This document shows, in pieces, positions 1-15,894 of a DNA stretch of 64,000 nucleotides. The translations under genes were made by a program, and so were the position numbers. The DNA lies in contig NC_063054.1 of assembly GCF_018812025.1 (NCBI RefSeq), forward strand, positions 22,269,308 through 22,333,307, written 5' to 3'. The notes below the pieces were generated by a model, which was not told where the DNA came from, ran no database searches, and saw only the letters and a list, made by a program, of their open reading frames with translations. The number at the start of each line of letters is the position of its first letter. Positions within the stretch are counted from its first letter, which is position 1. This DNA is from Megalobrama amblycephala. Its lineage: Eukaryota > Chordata > Actinopteri > Cypriniformes > Xenocyprididae.

Positions 1-902
1 ATCATAGGGAAAGCGGTACAAGCCTCCTCTTGTTGCCAGGTCTTACAAATCAGTAAACAAACAAAAACAAGCCCATAAAAAGCAAAATAAATGGAAAAGC
101 TTTATGCTCAAAATAAGACCAAAATATCGAGACCCACACCTGCTCACTTTAATAACTCCATAAACTCGATCTGCGGTCCGTAAGTTTTGACTCTTTGTCG
201 CCATCTCTGTTCAAAACCTGCAATTGCAATTATTTACGTGGGTTGTGCGTCGGCATGGCTCCTCAGAGCGGAATCGGATGAATCTAATGTTTTGAGGAGA
301 ATGTGTGGCTGTCAGTCGCCGCACCGGTGGATACTGTACAGGTACTTCGGAATCACTGATTGTAGTCTTGGAACAGTGCTTCCCACAGGTTTGAAATATA
401 CTTGCGGTGGTAGCCGGGCGAAAAATCCTCCTATTACCCACGGCACAAAAATGGTCTACTACATGTGACAAACAAACAATGTGTGATTTTTAACTGTATT
501 TTTATTTATTGAAATTAATTTTAATTAAATAACATATTACATTTAGTTACATACTAATATTATGCATTATTATGCATTGTAAGTTATGCAAAATTACATT
601 TAAATGGTTCACATTTTCCTATGTTCTCCTTGCTGTCATATAGTGTCTCTCTCAGTGAATGGGACAGATTTTACTAGTAAAATTTGTAAAATGAATAATA
701 TATGTGTCAAATAATGTTCTTAGTTTTTTCTTTCTGTGGGGGAGACTACAATAATTTACTATGAATTAAATGGAAATCAAATTAAATACAATTTAAAGTG
801 TAACCAAAATACCAATAATGCCCAAAAGAAAAAGAAAAAGCATGTGACTTAATTATAAACAAGCCCGAAATGCACAGGTACTCTTATTTTGAAATGTCTG
901 TA
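1..902. other. katna1 intron / unclassified AT-rich sequence
   Basis: No coding homology was recognised. The segment 164-190 (CTGCGGTCCGTAAGTTTTG) loosely resembles, in inverse orientation, the terminus AAAAGTTACGGACTGCAG at 4091-4108. The two may be the decayed ends of one large element spanning most of this intron. The reading frames at 187-471 have no protein support. Confidence 0.3.
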
Positions 903-2523
903 TACATGGGTTTCATGTGACGTCACTGTATTCTATCGCCGCCATATTTGGGACCGGTCACAGCTGCGCGCCCTGTTTAAGTCTATGGTGACAGCAGCTA
1001 CAACTACCAGAGGAAGGCCAACGAAACGCTTTCAGAAGGTTCACAACAAGTTTATAATATATCTTGGATATGTGGTGCTGTTAGCCGTTTCAACAGTCGT
1101 CAGAACTACAAATTTATTTGATCCCAAAGTAGTTAGATCGGCAGAATTATTGGCTTCATTCAGAAGGGACCACACCACTGGCAGCCAAACAGCAATGCAC
1201 AACATTAATAACTGCTGGGACTGTCATTTACGTAACATTATAACGAGGACACTATTGTAATAAAATGTTGTGAATTCTCTGTGTTGTTGTTTCAGCGTGT
1301 TGTTGTGGTAAGAGCGCGTCGACTGAGTTAAACATTGATTACATAACTTGTTCAAACTTCACTTGTGCATTCGCGTCATTTTGTACAGATAAAACTTATT
1401 AATTTTATTAAGTATAAATATCTGATTATTCTCATAAAGGATGTGTTTCGTTGAGGTAAATAACCCACAGAGCTGATGATCATCTATAGCTTCAGTGCGA
1501 GCGCTCAAAAAGACAAAACATTAATATGATTGGGACTGTCTTCTTCTTATACATGATATTATAATCGTATATACTTGTAAAATAACGTTGTGAATTATTT
1601 GGGCTTATTTGCTGTGTTTCGGAGTTTCAATGAGGTTACTTCAAGTTCATCTGTGCGTGATTTTGTGCAAATACTAGTTGTAATATTATTTTTATTTTGT
1701 ATTAATATCTGGATTATTTTATATAGGATGTGTTCCGTTGATTAATTAAAAAGTTGAAAGTTAATTAACTTTCAGTTTATGGGTTTTTTTATTCTCTTCA
1801 GCTTCAGCGTGCGCAGCTCAAACAGCAATGATTAAGTCATTAAAATGTTTAACGTTACTACACAGTATTATTAAAACTTTAATATTTCTTTTAGAAAACG
1901 AATGCATTATTTTTAATAACTAGCTCTTATATTCTAGTATTATTTTCATCAACACATAGTTTGATTAATAATAAGGATCATGAACAATAACAGATTTTTT
2001 TTTGTATACAATAACATCAATAACAGATTCATTTTGATAACAGTATTATTTGAGCTGCGCGCGCTGAATGAACACCCGTAAACTGAAGCGCTTTGCTAGA
2101 AGGTTAATTAACTCAACAGGACACATCCTATGGTAATTCATATATATTTATACAAGCTATACATAAAATTACAACTTATATTTGCACAAAATCATGCACG
2201 CATGTACTTGAACTAAGTAATGTAGTCAGCTGGTGTCGTGAATTTGTTCATCCTGTAACACGCCGAAACACAGCAACTAGAATTCATAATATTTTCAAAT
2301 AAATCAAATAAATTTGAAGTTCTGACGACTGTTGAAACGGCTAACAGCACCACATATCCAAGATCTATTATAAACTTGTTGTGAACCTTCTGAGAGCGTT
2401 TTGTTGGCCTTCCTCTGGTAGTTGTAGCTGCTGTCACCATAGACTTAAACAGGGCGCGCAGCTGTGACCGGTCCCAAATATGGCGGCGGGCATAGCGGAA
2501 GTGACGTCTTTGAAACCCATGTA
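903..2523. mobile_element. 1.6-kb inverted-repeat (foldback) DNA element
   Basis: The first about 220 bases (903-1122) recur as a near-identical inverted copy at 2306-2523. Both arms begin TACATGGGTTTC and share the GACCGGTCACAGCTG stretch. TA dinucleotides flank both ends (901-902 and 2524-2525), consistent with a TA target duplication. The centre (1123-2305) is AT-rich and unlike the arms. Short open frames in the arms appear in both copies only because of the repeat. The superfamily is unknown. Confidence 0.75.
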
Positions 2524-3269
2524 TAGCAGGCTGATCCTTCAGATTCTTACAATCATCTAAAACATTTTATATAAAGGCCATAAAGTAGACTTAGTAATAA
2601 TTCATCAACTTGAGTTCATTAGCAATCGCTTGGCATAAATCTGCGCTTTTCATTGATTGAGAATCACTTTGAAGCAGTCTGAAGCTCTGTTGCGCGAGCC
2701 TGTAGAACGCGCAACAGCGCCCCCTTGTGACTTTGCAAAATGCAGCGCCTGTTTGAATGTTAGCGGGAGTAAACAGTTCTGAAGCACACATAAAGAGTAG
2801 GTACGAAACGACTAGTTAATCGATCGCGGATGGTTTCATTATCTTTATATATCGCGGATATAAAAGTATAAGAGGATAAAAATAATAAAAGCAAAAATGT
2901 GTCTCCGAATATACGTGGGCGGCCCGCCCAAGTAAAGTCTATGTGTGGGAACCACTGTGGAAGTATGACCAAAATAATAATTTCCACAGGAGAATGTCAT
3001 CTCAACAAGTAAGTAACAAATCTGCCACTTGTCCATTTGTCATACCATACAATCTGCCATCAAAATGATAAGTTTAATTATTCCAGCTGCTTTGAGAAAA
3101 GGCCATAAATGGTATCACCTGCAGCATCCTCACATGCCATATAGCCTACTAGCTGGGACTCCTTCTTCATGTAAACCGACGTGATGTAATGACGCAAAGA
3201 CGAACGGCTGCATGCTTAAATTTCCAGCGGAAACCTACCAGTACCACTCTTATTATAAATCATTATTAC

Positions 3270-3983
3270 CAGTGGCGTAACTTTGTTTTAAAAAGTGGGT
3301 GAGACAGGAATGTGTAAAAGGGGGGGGTGGGGGTGGGGTGTTGTAATTGTATTATTACAATAATAATAATATGATATTAAAATTAATATGATAGTTTCTT
3401 CGTTACATCTGCTATAATACAACATGTCTTGAGAGTATGTATATTAGTTAATAAATACGTGGATCCGCTGTTGAAAATAGATCGTCCTGATGGACTGGAG
3501 ACATTATTTTCGTTTAGCATCCAAGAGATTCTGGGTTCGAATCCAACCATGTATGATTTTTTTTTTTTCTCATTAAAACCAAAGATGTTCGTCAGTGATT
3601 GTATATCAAGAGCAGGGACACGTTTATGTGTATTTTGTTTTGTGATTCAACGTAACGAATAGAGAGTCTCTGCAACAGTTAAGCGATAGATTGAAGCGCT
3701 CGTCCGTGTGAACACTGCGCAGTGTGCACGAGCGCCAAGAGAACACTGTTGCACCTCTGATAACAGCGACAACGAGCACTCAACATGATTTCAAAAACAA
3801 TACATTCTAGCGCCAGATCGCCTATTATTAACTCAAACTGATAATCAACTAGAGGTGTTTCTTTTGTATTAGATATCCGCGAGATGCCGCGAGATGTTTC
3901 AAAAAGTGGTGGGGACAATATCGACCCTTTCAAAAAGTGGTGGGGACATGTCCCACCCGTCCCACCCGCAAATTACGCCTATG
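3270..3983. mobile_element. hAT-type non-autonomous element (714 bp) with 8-bp TSD
   Basis: Ends CAGTGGCGTAAC...ATTACGCCTATG are imperfect inverted repeats of hAT type, flanked by a perfect 8-bp duplication ATTATTAC (3262-3269 and 3984-3991). Subterminal guanine-rich and cytosine-rich tracts (GGGGGGGTGGG near 3320, CCCACCCGTCCCACCC near 3955) follow each end. No transposase is present. A partial relative lies at 11415-12013. Confidence 0.85.
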
Positions 3984-3991
3984 ATTATTAC

Positions 3992-7686
<3,695 letters not shown>

Positions 7687-7997
7687 TCTGCACAAGTTTA
7701 AATACGAGGAACAACTTAAGACATATGGAAATATGTTTAGATAGGCAGGTACACTATATGTTATGCTAAAAACAGATGTTAGTCAGAATATAAACAACAG
7801 TGAAGGCAATGATGTCAGTTAATAACACATCAACCAATCACAAAACTAGATAAACATGGGAAAATACAACGATGCAGCAACGTTTAAGCTATTTCCAGGA
7901 AAATACGTCAGACATTAAACATTATGAGCTTAGTCAAAACAAACACACTTTAATATTATGTCTATAACAGTTTGTGTAACGTTAGTTATGAACTAAC

Positions 7998-8130
7998 CTG
8001 TACAATGATCAGCCTCTCAAGAAAAACAACTATCCTGAAAAAGGCACAGCATAGGGATCAAAACTCGTGTGTGCTGCTGTGGACGACGATTATATTTGAA
8101 AAAACCCTAGAATCCACACACACTCGTAAG
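7998..8130 (-). other. katna1: candidate non-coding first exon of katna1
   Basis: The katna1 start codon lies one base inside an exon whose acceptor (AG at 7688-7689) calls for an upstream 5' UTR exon. A good minus-strand donor, CAG|GTTAGT, ends an exon at 7998. The upper limit is a guess: nothing marks the transcription start, and the (TA)n tract at 8314 bounds the search. No TATA box or CpG-rich stretch was recognised. Confidence 0.3.
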
Positions 8131-8310
8131 TTAACTTCAGAAGTTAACTTGTTTGGGAAGGGCACTTGAGATTGTGAAGGCGGAATCAAATGTAAAAAGC
8201 CCTTTCAACATAAAAGTCAATAGGGCTAGAATCTCTTTTCAAAATAAAAGTTGCGTATATGGCGCGATATACCATTCAATAAACTAAATCAACTAAATAT
8301 TAATAAACAC

Positions 8311-8313
<3 letters not shown>

Positions 8314-8380
<67 letters not shown>
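8314..8380. repeat. (TA)n microsatellite
   Basis: An uninterrupted TA dinucleotide run of roughly 65 bp just upstream of the presumed katna1 5' end. Confidence 0.95.
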
Positions 8381-8381
<1 letters not shown>

Positions 8382-9480
8382 GAAGTGAAAAAACATCTAA
8401 TTAAAAATAATGCAATTAATGGAAAATGAATTATTATTAATAAAACTTTGTTGTTGTGCGCATTCAGAAATCAATATTGCCATAGTAAAAGTGGAACTAG
8501 CTAACATAGAGACATCAACGTTTGGGCCATGCTATTTGTTAAATAATTCCTTATTTCTTGGGCTTCACTTTTTGACTTTCTCTGTGTCTTGGGATTTTTC
8601 CATTGTGCACATCATGTACCCACCTAGACAAAACAAGTAGTAGTCCTTGGACACACTAACACTCTCACACGTAAGTTAACCAGAAGTTGAAGAAACACAC
8701 ACATTTGGTCACTTGGTCATTCTCCCGAGGCCTCGCGCTGCTGCTGCCACACATTACAGGGGTCGAGGCGCCTGTTTCTTAACTGATGACTGGGATTACA
8801 AATATTCTACCTATTATTGAGATTTTGATCTAACACTATTACAACGTTATTAAAAGGTTTGGCTATGCTGAGGCAATGTTGTGTTCTCTCGTTTTCTCGG
8901 TAGGCTTTAAGTCTATGTGCTACAATTAACTTTTTAAATAGAGCTGTTCATTTAGTTGTCCTAAAACTTTTCCAGACTCAAATTTCCAAACCTCTTTGTG
9001 GATTTTCAGACCATATTTAACATAAATGGTTCATACAGCATTATTTTCAGCTTTTTTTCAGGGTTTTTTTTCCCATTGATTTTCTCAAAGTAACAACATA
9101 CAGAGCCCCTAACAAAATAAATAAATAATAATAATAATTATATATACAAACTTTTGTATGCACACGAGAAACTTTTGCCCTCGAGAAACTATTGACATGC
9201 ACACAGGAATTTTTTTGTAATTTACAATTTCTAATTTTATATATACTATAACCTATTTCCTTTGTGATAAAATGAGAGCATAAATGCACATGAATTAACA
9301 GAGATCTTATTTGCTCAATAATTGGCTTTCCCTAGGGTAGTACCTCTAATATCAAGGCCTATGTCCATCTGTGGTGGCAGAGAAACCATGACACAAAATG
9401 GGCTGATGGCACAATATGGCTGTGTGCGTTGTCCTATTTGCCAAGTTTAATGGTCTATAAAAAAGACATAGGTGATGGTT
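8381..9480. other. intergenic, no gene recognised
   Basis: AT-rich sequence between katna1 and the DIRS-like element. Open frames here have no recognisable homology. No RNA gene or clear repeat boundary was seen. Confidence 0.4.
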
Positions 9481-10137
9481 CAGCTGCAGGAATCCTATTT
9501 AAAGGCGTGGATTTCTCTCTCAAGCTCACAGTTTCTCTTCAATCCCTCGACTCACGCTCATCTGTGTTCCCTTTCATAGGTTCTCTCGACATTGCGACAG
9601 GTTCATCACGGGCTCATGATGACAGGCGAGTGGCGCTTATTGCGGACTATCTGATTGTTGTCTCTGTGATAAAATGTATTTGATAGTGTTGCACTCTAGG
9701 TTCACTTTCTTTATGAGGAAAGTGGTCGTTCAACCCCCGCTGTAGTTGCCGAGGCGCCGCACGAGCTGGACGAGCGTCTCTAGCAACTCTGAGGAGCTCG
9801 CAGGCGATTTGAATGGTGCTCTCCCTCCGAGTGGAGACGAGAGATGCACTTCTCCGTCCTGTAATGAGTTATTGGATGTGGTCAGGGGCGTAGCAGCCAT
9901 TTTAAAAGTGGGGGGGACAGCTGTATGGTGATGTGACCCAAAGCTGATGTTCATAATAATAAATTCTAAATAGAATACCAATTGGCATTTTACAGCACCC
10001 CAGTGGCAATTTTGGGAACATGCCGTGATAGCTTACAGGAACCTATTTTTGTGAAATCATCCTCAAAATTTAAAAATACTGCAGGACTTTGAGACCAATG
10101 TGTATGGAAGGCCGTTTCAGCATAAAAACGTTCCAGC

Positions 10138-11360
10138 GTTACTCGTCATAATTATATTTTTACTAGTAACAATTAAATTAAAGAGCTCTATAATTTAATT
10201 TATACTAGTAACAATTACGATTACAGAGCTCTATAATTCAATTTTTACTAGTAACAATTATAATTGTAGAGCTCTCTAATTCGGTTTTTACTAGTCACAA
10301 TAACAATTATAGAGCTCTACAATTAAATTTTTACTAGTAACAATTACAATTACAGAGCTCTATAATTCAATTTTTACTAGTAACAATTATGATTATAGAG
10401 CTCTCTAATTCAATTGTTACTAGTAACAATTCCAATTAGAGAGCTCTACAATTCATTTATTACTAGTCATATGTCTCCATTGACTTCCATTCATTTTTAA
10501 TTATAGAGCTCTGTAATTCAATTGTTACTAGTAACAATTGGGATTATAGAGCTCTCTAATTGAATTCTTACTAGTAACAATTACAATTATAGAGCTCTCT
10601 AATTCAATTTTTACTAGTAACAATTACAATTATAGAGCTCTCTAATTGAATTCTTACTAGTAACAATTACAATTATAGAGCTCTCTAATTTAATTCTTAC
10701 TAGTAACAATTACAATTATAGAGCTCTCTAATTTAATTCTTACTAGTAACAATTACAATTATAGAGCTCTCTAACTGAATTCTTACTAGTAACAATTGAA
10801 TTACAGAGCTCTTCAATTGATTTATTACTAGTAAAAATACACATTAAAGATATGTGTAATTGCAGAGCTCTATAATTCAATTACAGAGCTCTCTAATTCA
10901 ATTGTTACTAGTAACAATTGAATTAGAGAGCTCTCTAATCGTAATTGTTACTAGTAACAATTGAATTACAGAGCTCTCTAATCATAATTGTTACTAGTAA
11001 CAATTGAATTAGAGAGCTCTGTAATTCAATTAGAGAGCTCTATAATCAAATTGTTACTAGTAAGAATTCAATTGTAGAGCTCTCTAATTGCAATTCTTAC
11101 TAGTAATAATTAAATTATAGAGCTCTCTAATTCAATTGTTACTAGTAACAATTGAATTAGAGAGCTCTATAATTGAATTACAGAGCTCTCTAATTGAATT
11201 GTTACTAGTAAGAATTAAGTTACAGAGCTCTATAATTCAGTTCTTACTAGTAACAATTAGAATTAGAGAGCTCTGTAATTGCAATCTTACTAGTACAAAT
11301 TGAATTACAGAGCTCTACAATAGCAATTCTTACTAGTAACAATTGCATTACAGAGCTCTG
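10138..11360. repeat. palindromic minisatellite, block 1 (about 43-bp period)
   Basis: Tandem units alternate two different self-complementary cores, TTACTAGTAA and AGAGCTCT, with spacers made mostly of AATT-type words. I count about 26 ACTAGT cores. Core-to-same-core distance is typically about 43 bp. A few units skip one core (near 10880 and 11030, where two GAGCTC cores follow one another) and one has an unrelated insertion near 10470-10495. Because both cores and spacers are symmetric, the array reads almost the same on both strands. Confidence 0.92.
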
Positions 11361-11414
11361 TATTCGGCGACATATCATTATGCTAATCGTGCCTTATGCA
11401 TATTCAACTGGGGT

Positions 11415-12013
11415 CAGTGGCGTAACTTTGTTTTACAAAGTGGGTGGGACAAGAATGTGTATGGGTGGTTGTATTATTATTACAATAATAATGATATGAT
11501 ATTAAAATTATAAATGTGTTCAAATATGATAGTTTTCCTACATCTACTATAATACAATGTCGTTAGTCTCGAGAGTATGTACATTAGTTAATAAATACGA
11601 CGATCCGCCTTTGATGATTGAATGTCCTGATGGACTAGTGGCAGTTTCTCCGATTAGGATGTAAGAGATTCCCGGTTCTAATCCAACGAAGTGAATTTTT
11701 TTTTTTTTTTCTCATTAAAACCAAAGATTTTCATCAGTCATTGTATATCAAGAGCAGTGACACGTTTATATGTATTTTGTTTTTTGTGATTTCAACGTAT
11801 GGAATAGAGAGTCTCCGCAACAGCGATAGATTGAAGTGCTAATCCGTGTGCACGAGCGCTGTGAACCCTGTTGCACGCGCCTCTGATAACAACGAGCACT
11901 CAACAACAACATAATTTCAAAAACAACATACCCCAGCGCCAAATCGCCTATTATTAACACAATTTGATAATCAATTCAATAGAGGTGTTTATTTTGTATT
12001 AGATATCCGCGAT
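11415..12013. mobile_element. truncated copy of the 3270-3983 hAT-type element
   Basis: The segment starts CAGTGGCGTAACTTTG and follows the 3270-3983 element closely, through the poly(T) at 11699 and the TTGTATTAGATATCCGCGA segment at 11994-12012. The match then stops: the last about 80 bp and the right terminus are missing. It sits between the two minisatellite blocks. Confidence 0.75.
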
Positions 12014-12384
12014 AATCATTCTATTATTGCATAACAATACTAAACACTGTAAATATTTAAAATGAATTTATACTCCTTAATATCAAGTTTGTCAAAACAC
12101 TTTGGGTGGCTTAGGGCATTTCACCCTATATTATGTCCAGTGATATGGAGTGTTCTTGGCTCTTAGCTTTACCAATATACAAAGGTGAATGAATATAACG
12201 ACTAAATATAGGCTTTTATCTCAGGCATCATCTTAATTTTGCTTTAATGTGAACATGATTAATATGTTACCTAAGTCTGTAAAATATTTCAGGATACTTT
12301 AGAACCACGCTACAGGGCTTTTATTTTGAAACGCACTTTTGTAGGCGGGAAATCTGCAATCTGTTTTGCATCTCATGAATAGGA

Positions 12385-12880
12385 GTTTTTACTAGTAATA
12401 ATACAATTATAGAGCTCTGTAATTAGAATTGCTACTAGTAAGAATTGAATTAAAGAGCTCTCTAATTCAGTTTTTACTAGTAACAATTATAATTAGAGAG
12501 CTCTATAATTCAGTTTTTACTAGTAACAATTGAATTAGAGAGCTCTCTAGTGGAATTGTAGAGCTCTGCAATTGGATTATTACTAGTAACAATTGAATTA
12601 CAGAGCTCTGCAATTGAATTCTTACTAGTAATAAATGAATTGCAGAGCTCTCTAATTGGAATTGTTACTAGTAAAAACTGAATTATAGAGCTCTACAATT
12701 CAGTTGTTACTAGTAAGAATACAATTGCAGAGCTCTATAATTCAATTAGAGAGCTCTACAATCATAATTGTTACTAGTAAAAAATGAATTATAGAGCTCT
12801 CTAATTGTAATTGTTACTAGTAAAAACTGAATTAGAGAGCTCTTTAATTTAATTGTTACTAGTAAAAATATAATTACGAC
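12385..12880. repeat. palindromic minisatellite, block 2
   Basis: Same alternating ACTAGT and GAGCTC units as at 10138-11360, about 11 ACTAGT cores by hand count, leading straight into the right-hand inverted terminus of the host element. Confidence 0.9.
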
Positions 12881-14129
12881 GAGTAACGCTGGAACGTTTT
12901 TATGCTGAAACGGCCTTCCATACAATGTGAGACCATCTATACTTTATTTAGATAAAGATATTTTATGATATTTAAAATATTCTCTGCATTCAATAATAAA
13001 ATGCCTTAAACTGGAAATTCAGTGTTTAATCTTGTCATTATAAATTACTCTATTCTCCTATTTGATACTGTTCAGTGCTTTGACACAATCTGTATTATTA
13101 AAAGCACTATATAAATAAAGGTGATTGATGGTTGATCTTTTGTTTTAAGGAATTAAATTGATGTGTAATTCCTTAAAATATTGGCAAACAGTTCCAATTA
13201 AGAAAACACTGCCTTAAAATAGTCAATCTGCTTTTTTTTATACAAATCTCACCTGTACACATTCTGGAGAGGTTGAGCAACTGTCCCCTCTCTCTGTCAG
13301 TGACGTCACAGCCTGCCTTTCCTACAGACCAGTTAGGACATAAAGTAGAATATTTACATAAAGTATAAAAAAATATATATTTTAAATTTGATAAAGTATT
13401 TTAAGATATTCGGTGCAAAACAAATTTGATTTATTGTGAAAGGATAATTCTACTCCGCGAGCAGCACGTAGGCAACAAAAGACAGCAGAAACCAATAATT
13501 TGTTACGCCTCATTTAGCAGACGCTTTTATACAAAGCAACAAGTAGGAGAGCATTTAACACACTGAATCCGGCGCGACGTGACGAGGTCCATACAGGTTC
13601 TGTTGTCTTTTGACGTTACAGTAGTTTAAATCATAACATGAAAACTTTATCGCGTGATTCGTGTCATCACGACATACTGTAACATACTTACAGTGTGTGT
13701 TTGAAAAAAGGATGTAATCGTCCTTTGCTTTTTTTCTGGGGTGCATTTTATCCCAGACGGCGAATGAACGAACGAAAACTCACAACACCAACAAGAGATT
13801 TGAAGCTCATAGCAGACGCGCCCAAGAGATGATTCGCTCTGTGATTGGCTGAATGTTAGTTCACTCAAATCTAAGTAACAAATCAGAGAACACTGCCGGT
13901 GCCGGAAATATTCACGCTGGATCCAAAAAAATAGCAGGGGTCAGAATCACCAGTTTCTAAAAGTGCGGGGGACGTGTCCCCCCCGTCCCCCCCGGTTGCT
14001 ACGCCCCTGGATGTGGTGACATGCGCTGTTATATAAGCTTGGGGTTTTAATGGGCGAGCTGATGGATATTCTTCTATTATTCTTCCCCTCTCCTGGATTA
14101 AGTGTTTCTCTAGTTTATTAAACCGCGCG

Positions 14130-15740
14130 AGAGGCATTTCTGCAGACACGAGCGTTTGATTTGGCGCTTATGCGCTTCCAACTCTTGTTTCGTGTGGCTG
14201 CATTTAGGCGCGAACTCGAGTACTGTAGCAGACATTTTGTCTTGCGCTATGGTTTTGCCGCTTAGTGCTACCAGGCATAGTCTGCCCGACGAACTCCTAT
14301 TCATTTCAGCCCTGCTGCTGCTTTGATTTGGAACAAATGAGTGGACGAGTCGTGTTAAGAGTAATTCTTATGGCGTTCTAACACTAATGTCATAGTGTCT
14401 GCAGGCTGCAGAGTGAGCTTACTGTTTTTCCCCTCTCTCTCTCTCTCTCTCTACTTTAGGTGCGTTCACGCCACCTTGTAATTCCTGTAATTACGAGATT
14501 CTAGCTTGTAAAAAGAGCTCATAATTACAGCTTGTAGGCTGGGAGTTTTCTGAAAGCTCCCACGTGTAAGGCTGATTTATACTTCTGCGTCGAATGTACG
14601 CCGTAACTATGGTGTAGGCTGTGTTTACCACGCGCAGTGTAGGCTGTGTTTACCTTACGTGCACCTCTTCAAAAATCAAAAGTCAATTCTATGTGGACTG
14701 CGCTGTGATTGGTCTGCTAGAACCCCTCCCTCAAGTCAAAAAAACTGGCGCGGAGCAATCGGACAAGAGTGAGCGTTTTCAACTTCCATAGGAATGAACA
14801 AACAACCTGTTTCAGGGGACACACGCTGTCAAACTGCAACAAAAGTCGTTACCGATATGCCGCTTCTATTTGTAAGCTTTTCTGACAACGTACATGACAA
14901 GCTGCTTCTTCTTCGGCTTTTGCCTTGATACTCAACATGACCGCGGACACTGCCTACTAGTGGTCTGCATGCACGTCAACGTGGACAACGGCACAGAAGT
15001 ATAAATGAAAACAGACGCATAGCCTATGGCACATAGGCTCTGGCGTTGGTCTGACGCAGAAGTATAAATCAGCCTTAACACGTGGCCGCTGTACCACCTG
15101 ACCGCTGTAGATTCATTTAGGCGTTGATGGTGGTGCCATAGAAACGGATAATTCCCAGTCCGAGGACGTGAAGAGCTCCGAATACAACATCACGTGTTAT
15201 CATCTCAAGATTCCGGTAAATACGAGGTGGCATGAACGCAGCATTGCTGCGCTGCATTAACACAGGCACATGCATTTGATTTTGCTTATGATTCCAAATC
15301 TTGTTTCGTTTGGCTGCTTTTAGGCGCAAACTCTGATGAGTTCTGCAGAGGACATTTTGTCGTGCGCTATGGTTTTGGAGCTTCATGCTACCAAGCATTA
15401 GTCTGCCTGACTAATTACTATTTCTTTCAGCTCCGCTACTGCTTTGAGCTAGAACAATGAGTGGGTCAGTTCACGTATAAAGAGTAATTCATAGGACAAG
15501 CTGTTTTTTACACTAATGCCAAAGTGGCTTCATGCTGCAGAGTGAGCTGACGGGTTTTCCTATCGCACTCTATTTTCTGCACTGCATTAATGCAGGCACA
15601 TGCATTTCAGTTGGCGCTTACGCTTCCGACTTGTTTTGTGTCACAGCTTTAGACGCAAACCAAAGTCTAATTAGGCAAACTAGAAACTTCCAGGCAGGTG
15701 TGTTGAGGCAAGTTAGAGCTAAACTCTGCAGGACAGTGGC
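14130..15740. repeat. imperfect tandem/dispersed repeats within the DIRS-like element
   Basis: A block at about 14150-14370 (TTGTTTCGTGTGGCTGC, ACATTTTGTCTTGCGCTATG, CAGCCCTGCTGCTGCTTTG) recurs diverged at about 15265-15490, and a third, shorter start lies at about 15590-15670. The (CT)n run at 14436-14452 lies after the first block. These look like repeated leader or terminal segments of the retroelement. Confidence 0.55.
14570..15075. mobile_element. MITE with PIF/Harbinger-like TAA flanks (about 506 bp)
   Basis: Ends GGCTGATTTATACTTCTGCG and the complementary AAGTATAAATCAGCC (15060-15074) form inverted repeats with TAA on each side (14567-14569 and 15076-15078). A three-base TAA duplication fits PIF/Harbinger, but the family is not certain. 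It separates two copies of the DIRS-internal repeat. Confidence 0.55.
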
Positions 15741-15894
15741 CCTCCAGGACTGAGTTTGGAGACCCCTGCTCTAAGTTATTTGCCTCTCTGTTAGCGTGTT
15801 CCGCCGCTTGTTGCGTTTCAGACTGATTTTGACCGCTCTCTGCGTTTTAGCTTTCGGAGTCTGAGAAGATAGCCCTAAGGCCATGTGTACAGGG

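Larger units (their letters stand above)
10103..12922. mobile_element. TIR element carrying palindromic minisatellite arrays
   Basis: Inverted ends of about 50 bp begin TATGGAAGGCCGTTTCAGC at 10103 and end with its complement at 12922. The direct repeat CAATGTG (10096-10102, 12923-12929) looks like a 7-bp target duplication. The interior is two blocks of palindromic minisatellite (about 10138-11360 and 12385-12880) separated by a hAT fragment and about 370 bp of other sequence. No coding region. The superfamily is unknown; the duplication could be 8 bp with one mismatch. Confidence 0.7.
9883..14009. mobile_element. hAT-like element with 8-bp TSD, itself interrupted
   Basis: Perfect 12-bp inverted ends CAGGGGCGTAGC and GCTACGCCCCTG, flanked by an identical 8-bp duplication GATGTGGT (9875-9882 and 14010-14017). 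The subterminal G-run (9910s) and C-run (13970s) match the style of the 3270-3983 element. Removing the internal insertion at 10103-12922 leaves about 1.3 kb without a transposase, so this is non-autonomous. It was inserted into the DIRS-like element. Confidence 0.85.

Noticed and set aside
211..471. Minus-strand frame of 86 codons and overlapping plus-strand frame at 187-468
   Set aside because: No family recognised, no codon or splice support, and they lie inside the katna1 intron. Could be a transposon relic at most.
889..1260. Open frame containing GRPTKRFQKVHNKF, repeated on the minus strand at 2213-2440
   Set aside because: The repeat arises because both lie in the arms of the inverted-repeat element. 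There is no known protein match and the frames diverge outside the arms.
8314..8380. TA-rich tract as a promoter or replication origin
   Set aside because: A pure dinucleotide repeat typical of microsatellites; nothing else supports a functional role.
10138..11360. CRISPR-like regular repeats
   Set aside because: There are no unique spacers of constant length and no cas genes. Units are palindromic minisatellite in a vertebrate transposon.
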